This document shows, one piece after another, positions 1 to 3,706 of a DNA stretch of 6,733 nt (position 1 is its first letter; the number at the start of each line of letters is the position of its first letter). Source of the DNA: an uncultured Lachnospiraceae bacterium (GTDB taxonomy: Bacteria > Bacillota > Clostridia > Lachnospirales > Lachnospiraceae); assembly GCA_902476645.1 (NCBI GenBank), contig CABSEG010000101.1, positions 1 to 6,733 on the forward strand, written 5' to 3'. A model generated the notes under the pieces. The model ran no database searches and was not told the DNA's origin. It saw only the letters and a list, made by a program, of their open reading frames with translations. The translations under genes and the position numbers were made by a program.

Positions 1-68
1 TTATGGAGGCGTTGAATCGTTGGGGGCTGCCATGGAAGGAAAATTTCAACCCCGTATTAGTGGACTGA
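1..68 (+). CDS. C-terminal end of a probable carboxy(nor)spermidine dehydrogenase (saccharopine dehydrogenase family), partial
   Basis: The third reading frame is open from the left edge to a TGA at 66-68. It encodes a tail that includes the stretch WGLPWKENFNPVLVD, so the gene begins outside the window. The ATG at 3-5 is an internal methionine codon, not a start. A short tail of this kind resembles the ends of bacterial saccharopine dehydrogenase-like proteins that act as carboxynorspermidine/carboxyspermidine dehydrogenase, which condense aspartate semialdehyde with a diamine. The main support is context: the next gene, nspC, encodes the enzyme for the following step, and its ribosome binding site begins on the last base of this stop codon, as expected for translational coupling. 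With only 21 residues visible, the family call is inference. Confidence 0.6.
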   Translation, partial: MEALNRWGLPWKENFNPVLVD

Positions 69-74
69 GGTGGG
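68..74 (+). promoter_or_regulatory. Ribosome binding site of nspC, overlapping the upstream stop
   Basis: The purine run AGGTGGG lies 5 bases before the ATG at 80 and starts on the last base of the TGA that ends the upstream gene. It favours the start at 80 over the in-frame TTG at 20, which would lie inside the upstream gene and has no comparable site. The arrangement suggests translational coupling. Confidence 0.65.
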
Positions 75-79
75 GAAAA

Positions 80-1228
80 ATGAGAGAAGCTGTGATCAGA
101 GAAGTGCCCACGCCGTCTTATGTAATAGAAGAAAAAGCTTTGCGAGAAAATTTGGAGTGCCTGAAAAATGTGATGGATCGAACAGGATGCCACATCCTAC
201 TGGCTCAGAAGGCCTATTCCATTTATCAGACATATCCGCTGATTGGACAATTCCTTTCCGGTACCACAGCAAGTTCCCTCTATGAGGCCAAACTGGGATA
301 TGAGGAGATGGGGAAACCTATGGGAAAGGAGACCCATATCTATGCCCCCGCTTACCGGGAAGAGGATTTCCCGCAGATTCTTTCTTATTGTGATCATATC
401 GTATTTAATACACCAGCTCAGTGGAAAAAGTACAAAGGGCTGGTTGAAAGCCAAAAAAGGCACATCAGCTGCGGGCTTCGGATCAATCCGGAATACTCAG
501 AGATTGAGACGGATCTGTACAACCCTTGCTTTGCCAACTCCAGGATGGGGACGATCCGTGACAAACTAAAACTAGAGGATTTGGAAGGTCTGGAGGGACT
601 TCATTTTCACACCCTCTGTGAGCAGAATGCAGATGCGCTAAAACACACCCTGGATGTGGTAGAGGAAAAATTTGGAGACCTTTTGGGGAAGATGAAGTGG
701 ATCAACTTCGGAGGAGGACATCATATTACCAGAGCAGACTATGAGATAGAGACGCTGATTTCCTGTATTTTGCATATGCAGGAAACTTATGGCCTGGAAG
801 TGTATCTGGAGCCGGGGGAGGCGGTTGCTTTACATGCAGGATATTTGGTTTCCTCCGTTTTGGAGGTGATGGAAAATGGTATGGATCTGGCGATTCTGGA
901 TACCTCTGCTGCCTGTCATATGCCGGATGTGTTGGAGATGCCTTATCGTCCCGAAATTGTCGGGGCGGCGGAGGCCGGAAAGAAGGCTCACACGTATCGG
1001 TTGGGAGGTCCAACTTGCTTAGCGGGAGATGTGATTGGCGACTACTCTTTTGACAGGCCGCTAAAAGGAGGAGACCGGCTGGTTTTTTGTGATATGGCTA
1101 TCTATAGTATGGTAAAAAACAACACCTTTAACGGCATTGGACTGCCTTGTATTCTTTTGGAGAAGGAAGACGGGCAAATCGAGGAAGTCAGGCGTTTTGG
1201 GTATGAAGATTTTAAGAGCAGATTGTAA
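80..1228 (+). CDS. nspC: Carboxynorspermidine/carboxyspermidine decarboxylase NspC
   Basis: This is a PLP-dependent fold-type III (alanine racemase-like) decarboxylase. It removes CO2 from carboxyspermidine or carboxynorspermidine, the last step of the aspartate-semialdehyde route to (nor)spermidine, in the cytoplasm. From the ATG at 80 it has 382 residues, normal for the family. The PLP lysine is K44 in LLAQKAYS. HFH follows at 175-177, GGGHH at 211-215 (phosphate-binding glycine loop) and EPGE at 244-247. ACHMPDVLEMPYRP (279-292) and GGPTCLAGDVIGDY (309-322) carry the NspC signatures; C313 is the active-site cysteine shared across the dimer, and Y342 probably contacts the PLP phosphate. The two signatures separate it from ornithine and diaminopimelate decarboxylases. 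It follows a probable carboxyspermidine dehydrogenase gene, as in other polyamine operons. Whether the product is spermidine or norspermidine cannot be read from sequence. No good terminator follows. Confidence 0.93.
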   Translation: MREAVIREVPTPSYVIEEKALRENLECLKNVMDRTGCHILLAQKAYSIYQTYPLIGQFLSGTTASSLYEAKLGYEEMGKPMGKETHIYAPAYREEDFPQILSYCDHIVFNTPAQWKKYKGLVESQKRHISCGLRINPEYSEIETDLYNPCFANSRMGTIRDKLKLEDLEGLEGLHFHTLCEQNADALKHTLDVVEEKFGDLLGKMKWINFGGGHHITRADYEIETLISCILHMQETYGLEVYLEPGEAVALHAGYLVSSVLEVMENGMDLAILDTSAACHMPDVLEMPYRPEIVGAAEAGKKAHTYRLGGPTCLAGDVIGDYSFDRPLKGGDRLVFCDMAIYSMVKNNTFNGIGLPCILLEKEDGQIEEVRRFGYEDFKSRL

Positions 1229-1245
1229 TAATTTGCCAATAGAGT

Positions 1246-1269
1246 AAATTCTTAAAAGAAAATGAATTT
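1246..1269 (+). repeat. Weak AT-rich inverted repeat between nspC and the CBS gene
   Basis: AAATTC at 1246-1251 is matched by GAATTT at 1264-1269 around a 12-base A-rich centre. It sits just upstream of the -35 box at 1281. It is AT-only apart from one pair and has no T-run behind it, so it is a poor terminator. It could be a protein-binding site, or chance. Confidence 0.25.
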
Positions 1270-1280
1270 GTCCGGATTCG

Positions 1281-1309
1281 TTGACGGCGATACCTTCCTG
1301 GCATATAAT
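1281..1309 (+). promoter_or_regulatory. Sigma-A-type promoter of the CBS-domain gene
   Basis: TTGACG at 1281-1286 and a perfect TATAAT at 1304-1309 are separated by exactly 17 bases. Transcription should start near 1316, giving a leader of about 38 bases before the ATG at 1354. This is the closest match to a housekeeping promoter in the window and makes the CBS gene a transcription unit separate from nspC. Confidence 0.8.
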
Positions 1310-1342
1310 GATTCTTGGCATGGAGCCGGAAAAAGATTAAAT

Positions 1343-1347
1343 GAGGA
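1343..1347 (+). promoter_or_regulatory. Ribosome binding site that decides the CBS gene start
   Basis: GAGGA ends 6 bases before the ATG at 1354. The alternative in-frame ATG at 1348 would touch this site directly, leaving no spacing, so 1354 is preferred. The choice changes the protein by only two residues. Confidence 0.6.
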
Positions 1348-1353
1348 ATGGAT

Positions 1354-1812
1354 ATGAATATACTATTTTTTATTACGCCGAAAAGCGAAGTGGCTTACTT
1401 ATATGAAGATTACTCTTTGCGTCAGGCCTTGGAGAAAATGGAACACTATCGTTATAGCGCAGTTCCGATTATCAACAGAAAAGGGCAATATGTGGGGACT
1501 CTGACAGAAGGAGATTTGCTTTGGAACATTAAGGAGCGCTATACTCTGGATTTGCACAAGGCGGAGGAGATTCCCTTAAATCAGTTGAAACGCAGATGGT
1601 ATAACGATCCGGTGAATGTCAACTGTGAGATCGAGGACTTGGTGTTAACCTCTATGAACCAAAATTTTGTACCGGTTATCGACGATAATCAGATTTTTAT
1701 AGGCCTGATTACCAGGAAAGATATCATCAGTTATTGCTACAACTGCTATAAGGATGCTATGGAAAAACAGAGAGCGGATGAGTCAGAGCACGTCGATGCT
1801 TTAGTGAATTAA
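1354..1812 (+). CDS. Stand-alone two-CBS-domain protein, likely nucleotide sensor
   Basis: This is a 152-residue cytoplasmic protein made almost entirely of a CBS pair (Bateman module). CBS1 covers about residues 6-62, with HYRYSAVPIINRKGQYVG followed by TLTEGD. CBS2 covers about 78-130, with NFVPVIDDNQIFIGLITRKD. Both domains keep the Thr-x-x-Asp signature (T51/D54 and T120/D123) that in the family contacts the ribose of adenosine ligands such as AMP, ATP or S-adenosylmethionine. No enzymatic, DNA-binding or membrane segment is attached, and the C-terminal 22 residues are charged and probably flexible. The gene has its own strong promoter and ends 68 bases before ilvN. No terminator is visible in that gap, so some readthrough into ilvN is possible. 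Ligand and partner are unknown; a sensor role is inferred from the family, and a link to branched-chain amino acids only from position. Confidence 0.85.
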   Translation: MNILFFITPKSEVAYLYEDYSLRQALEKMEHYRYSAVPIINRKGQYVGTLTEGDLLWNIKERYTLDLHKAEEIPLNQLKRRWYNDPVNVNCEIEDLVLTSMNQNFVPVIDDNQIFIGLITRKDIISYCYNCYKDAMEKQRADESEHVDALVN

Positions 1813-1815
1813 ACA

Positions 1816-1844
1816 TTGACAAAAAAACCAATCGTTGGTAGAAT
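1816..1844 (+). promoter_or_regulatory. Sigma-A-type promoter of ilvN-ilvC
   Basis: TTGACA (1816-1821, perfect -35) and TAGAAT (1839-1844) have a 17-base spacer. Transcription should begin near 1851, leaving a leader of about 30 bases before ilvN. That is far too short for a T-box or a leader-peptide attenuator, so any control probably acts at the promoter itself. Confidence 0.8.
1827..1839. repeat. Palindrome inside the ilvN promoter spacer, candidate operator
   Basis: ACCAA (1827-1831), TCG, TTGGT (1835-1839) is a perfect 5-bp inverted repeat that fills much of the spacer and touches the first base of the -10 box. A repressor bound here would block RNA polymerase. It does not resemble the CodY consensus. 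It is short enough to be chance. Confidence 0.35.
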
Positions 1845-1880
1845 ACATGTAGTTCGTACAAGAAAGCAGAGGGATTACGT

Positions 1881-2378
1881 ATGAAGAAAAGGGTATTATC
1901 TATGCTGGTTGACAATACCTCCGGCGTATTGAGCCGTGTGGCAGGATTATTCAGCAGACGCGGGTATAATATTGACAGCCTGACGGTTGGCGTGACGGCA
2001 GATCCCAGATACTCCAGGATGACGGTCGTGGCAAGCGGAGACGAGCTGATTTTGGATCAGATTACCAAACAGGTGGCAAAGCTGATTGATGTGGTAGATA
2101 TCAAGACATTAGCGGACGGCGAGAGCGTAAATCGAGAGCTGATTTTGGTAAAGGTGCGCGCGGATGCCCACAATCGGAAGGATATCATCGCAGTGGCAGA
2201 TATTTTCCGGGCCAAAATTGTAGACGTAGCCATTGATTCTCTGATAATCGAACTGACGGGAAACCAGGCAAAGCTGGACGCATTCATCAGATTACTGGAA
2301 GGTTATGAGATTCTGGAGTTGGCCCGCACGGGTATTACGGGACTCTCAAGAGGTGCGGAGGATGTTCGGTATCTGTAG
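1881..2378 (+). CDS. ilvN: Acetolactate synthase small (regulatory) subunit
   Basis: This is the regulatory subunit of acetohydroxyacid synthase, which starts valine, leucine and isoleucine synthesis. It activates the catalytic subunit and carries valine feedback inhibition; it acts in the cytoplasm. The 165 residues match the usual 160-175. An ACT domain spans about 4-77 (RVLSMLVDNTSGVLSRVAGL, RRGYNIDSLTVG) and the small-subunit C-terminal domain about 83-158. N12, G15 and N30 align with N11, G14 and N29 of E. coli IlvH, positions involved in valine sensitivity, so feedback control is probably intact. The start is set by AGAGGGA at 1868-1874, 6 bases upstream of the ATG. The catalytic ilvB gene is not beside it; ilvC follows 89 bases later. 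E. coli calls such genes ilvN or ilvH. Confidence 0.95.
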   Translation: MKKRVLSMLVDNTSGVLSRVAGLFSRRGYNIDSLTVGVTADPRYSRMTVVASGDELILDQITKQVAKLIDVVDIKTLADGESVNRELILVKVRADAHNRKDIIAVADIFRAKIVDVAIDSLIIELTGNQAKLDAFIRLLEGYEILELARTGITGLSRGAEDVRYL

Positions 2379-2417
2379 GTCTGGCATGAGGTTTCTGTTA
2401 TTTTTTACATAGCGAGC

Positions 2418-2435
2418 TAGAGGTGATTACCTTTA
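2418..2435 (+). other. Hairpin in the ilvN-ilvC gap
   Basis: TAGAGGT (2418-2424) pairs with ACCTTTA (2429-2435), with one G-T wobble and a 4-base loop. Part of the right arm, TACCT at 2428-2432, could instead pair with AGGTA at 2455-2459, which covers the ilvC Shine-Dalgarno site. The two pairings exclude each other, so a translational switch is conceivable but speculative. Confidence 0.3.
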
Positions 2436-2452
2436 ACCCAATATATTTACGT

Positions 2453-2457
2453 GGAGG
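2453..2457 (+). promoter_or_regulatory. Ribosome binding site that decides the ilvC start
   Basis: GGAGG lies 10 bases before the ATG at 2468. A protein from that ATG begins MAAQIYYQEDCNLSLL, as IlvC proteins usually do. The in-frame GTG at 2423 would add 15 residues unlike the family, and the good Shine-Dalgarno site would then lie within the coding region. Confidence 0.75.
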
Positions 2458-2467
2458 TAGAAGACAA

Positions 2468-3487
2468 ATGGCAGCACAAATTTATTATCAGGAAGACTGC
2501 AACCTTTCTTTATTAGAGGGCAAGACCATTGCGATTATCGGCTATGGAAGTCAGGGGCATGCGCATGCTTTGAATGCAAAGGAGTCTGGCTGCAATGTGA
2601 TCATCGGTCTTTATGAGGGAAGTAAGTCCTGGGCCAAGGCTGAGGCACAGGGATTTGAGGTTTATACCGCAGCAGAAGCGGCAAAGAGAGCCGACATTAT
2701 CATGATTCTGATCAATGATGAAAAACAGGCAGCCATGTACAGGGAATCCATCGAGCCCAATCTGGAAGATGGAAACATGCTGATGTTTGCTCATGGATTT
2801 AATATTCACTTTGGACAGATCGTTCCCCCGAAAGGAGTGGACGTAACTATGGTGGCTCCCAAGGGACCGGGGCACACCGTAAGAAGCGAATATCAGGCAG
2901 GTAAAGGTGTTCCCTGTCTGGTGGCTGTAGAACAGGATGCTACAGGAAAGGCTCTGGATATTGCTTTGGCCTATGCTTTGGCCATCGGTGGAGCAAGAGC
3001 AGGCGTACTGGAGACCACGTTCCGTACAGAGACAGAGACCGATCTGTTCGGTGAACAGGCGGTGCTTTGCGGTGGTGTTTGCGCGCTGATGCAGGCTGGA
3101 TATGAGACTCTGGTGGAAGCCGGATATGATCCCAGAAATGCATATTTCGAGTGTATTCATGAAATGAAATTGATCGTAGATCTGATTTATCAGTCTGGTT
3201 TTTCTGGTATGAGATATTCCATCTCCAATACGGCTGAGTACGGAGACTACATCACAGGTCCTAAGATCATAACAGAGGATACCAAGAAAGCAATGAAGAA
3301 GATCCTCTCAGATATTCAGGATGGCACTTTTGCAAAAGATTTCCTGCTGGATATGTCAGCAGCGGGCGGCCAGGCTCATTTCCGAGCATTGAGAAAGCTG
3401 GCTGCAGAACATCCTTCGGAGCTGGTCGGCGAAGAAATTCGTAAGCTGTACAGCTGGAGCAACGAAGATAAGTTGATTAACAATTAA
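2468..3487 (+). CDS. ilvC: Ketol-acid reductoisomerase, class I (short form)
   Basis: The enzyme converts acetolactate and acetohydroxybutyrate to dihydroxy acids by Mg-dependent isomerisation and NAD(P)H reduction, the second common step to valine and isoleucine. It is cytoplasmic. At 339 residues it is a class I enzyme, not the ~490-residue E. coli type. The Rossmann domain (about 1-183) has GYGSQG at 25-30, the cofactor loop LYEGSKSW at 48-55, active-site H109 and PKGPGHTVR at 131-139. The all-alpha knotted domain (about 184-330) supplies the metal ligands D192, E196, E228 and E232 and the substrate loop SISNTAEYG at 251-259. In the cofactor loop the Arg and Pro/Lys common in NADPH-type enzymes are Tyr49 and Glu50, while both serines remain (S52, S54). 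It probably shares the ilvN transcript and is followed by a strong terminator. Confidence 0.97.
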   Translation: MAAQIYYQEDCNLSLLEGKTIAIIGYGSQGHAHALNAKESGCNVIIGLYEGSKSWAKAEAQGFEVYTAAEAAKRADIIMILINDEKQAAMYRESIEPNLEDGNMLMFAHGFNIHFGQIVPPKGVDVTMVAPKGPGHTVRSEYQAGKGVPCLVAVEQDATGKALDIALAYALAIGGARAGVLETTFRTETETDLFGEQAVLCGGVCALMQAGYETLVEAGYDPRNAYFECIHEMKLIVDLIYQSGFSGMRYSISNTAEYGDYITGPKIITEDTKKAMKKILSDIQDGTFAKDFLLDMSAAGGQAHFRALRKLAAEHPSELVGEEIRKLYSWSNEDKLINN

Positions 3488-3494
3488 AAAAATG

Positions 3495-3536
3495 AAAAGC
3501 CTCCAAGATCAAAGTACAAGGTCCTGGAGGCTTTTT
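3495..3536 (+). terminator. Intrinsic terminator of ilvN-ilvC
   Basis: AAAAGCCTCCA (3495-3505) pairs perfectly with TGGAGGCTTTT (3525-3535). Beyond one A-C mismatch the stem continues with 3507-3510 against 3520-3523, closing a 9-base loop. The right arm runs into five T residues (3532-3536). The A-run on the other side could make it work for transcription from the right as well, though no opposing gene is present. Confidence 0.92.
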
Positions 3537-3551
3537 GAGGTGCAGGGGATT

Positions 3552-3592
3552 TGAGAAAAGAAGATTCTCACATTCTTCTCACATCCATGAGA
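3552..3592. repeat. Cluster of four TTCTCA half-sites upstream of the sulfotransferase gene
   Basis: The hexamer occurs as TGAGAA at 3552-3557 (inverted), TTCTCA at 3565-3570, TTCTCA at 3576-3581 and TGAGA at 3588-3592 (inverted, five bases). The middle two are part of a 9-bp exact direct repeat, TTCTCACAT, at 3565-3573 and 3576-3584, with an 11-base period. Centre-to-centre distances of about 13, 11 and 11.5 bases put all copies on roughly one face of the helix. Direct repeats of 11-base period are typical of OmpR/PhoB-family response regulators. The cluster lies just upstream of, and overlaps, a candidate -35 region. An operator role is inferred. Confidence 0.5.
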
Positions 3593-3616
3593 TATCATGA
3601 AACAGTATGATATAAA
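3587..3616 (+). promoter_or_regulatory. Candidate extended -10 promoter of the sulfotransferase-cysD-cysN operon
   Basis: TGATATAAA at 3608-3616 fits an extended -10 element (TG, one base, TATAAA). The best -35 match is the weak ATGAGA at 3587-3592 with an 18-base spacer. A poor -35 behind binding-site-like repeats would suit an activator-dependent promoter. Transcription would start near 3623, giving a leader of about 84 bases. The call is tentative. Confidence 0.4.
3592..3613. repeat. Inverted repeat over the candidate -10 box
   Basis: ATATCAT (3592-3598) and ATGATAT (3607-3613) are perfect 7-bp arms around an 8-base centre. The right arm overlaps the candidate -10 element, so a dimeric repressor could act here. 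It is AT-rich, which weakens the case. Confidence 0.4.
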
Positions 3617-3619
3617 AAT

Positions 3620-3649
3620 CTGCTGTGAGCAGTATTTTAGCATACACAG
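3620..3649 (+). repeat. Overlapping small inverted repeats in the sulfotransferase leader
   Basis: CTGCT (3620-3624), GTG, AGCAG (3628-3632) forms a tight 5-bp hairpin. Overlapping it, CTGTG (3623-3627) is mirrored by CACAG (3645-3649) across 17 bases. A further short dyad, TGGAC (3656-3660) and GTCCA (3666-3670), lies downstream. None is followed by a T-run, so they are not terminators. I do not recognise a known riboswitch class in this leader. Confidence 0.3.
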
Positions 3650-3690
3650 ATATTATGGACGGACGGTCCAGCCGCCGATCTTAAAATAGA

Positions 3691-3698
3691 AGAAAGGA
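3691..3698 (+). promoter_or_regulatory. Ribosome binding site that decides the sulfotransferase start
   Basis: AGAAAGGA ends 8 bases before the ATG at 3707, a normal distance. The ATG at 3698, three codons earlier in frame, overlaps the last base of the site and would have no spacing. Confidence 0.55.
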
Positions 3699-3706
3699 TG
3701 CGTAGG

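Noticed and set aside
20..79. N-terminal extension of NspC from the TTG at 20
   Set aside because: It would overlap the end of the upstream gene by 49 bases, lacks a ribosome binding site, and adds 20 residues not expected in the family. The ATG at 80 has a well-placed site.
1246..1269. Inverted repeat after nspC as a terminator
   Set aside because: The arms are nearly all A and T, the loop is long, and no T-run follows.
1813..1880. T-box or leader-peptide attenuator before ilvN
   Set aside because: A clear promoter ends at 1844, leaving a leader of about 30 bases with no room for the specifier stem, T-box sequence or terminator.
2401..2406. Run of six T after ilvN as a terminator
   Set aside because: No stable GC-rich stem precedes it; the sequence before it is unstructured. 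ilvN and ilvC are therefore probably co-transcribed.
2423..2467. N-terminal extension of IlvC from the GTG at 2423
   Set aside because: The strong GGAGG at 2453 points to the ATG at 2468, and the protein from there already has the normal class I beginning and length.
2513..3160. Minus-strand open frame across ilvC (215 codons)
   Set aside because: It is antisense to the conserved ilvC coding region and is rich in Ser, His, Cys and Ile without any recognisable motif.
3623..3649. CRP-like or CcpA-like site in the sulfotransferase leader
   Set aside because: CTGTG and CACAG are too far apart (17 bases) for a CRP-type site, the core does not match a catabolite-responsive element, and the site lies downstream of the probable transcript start.
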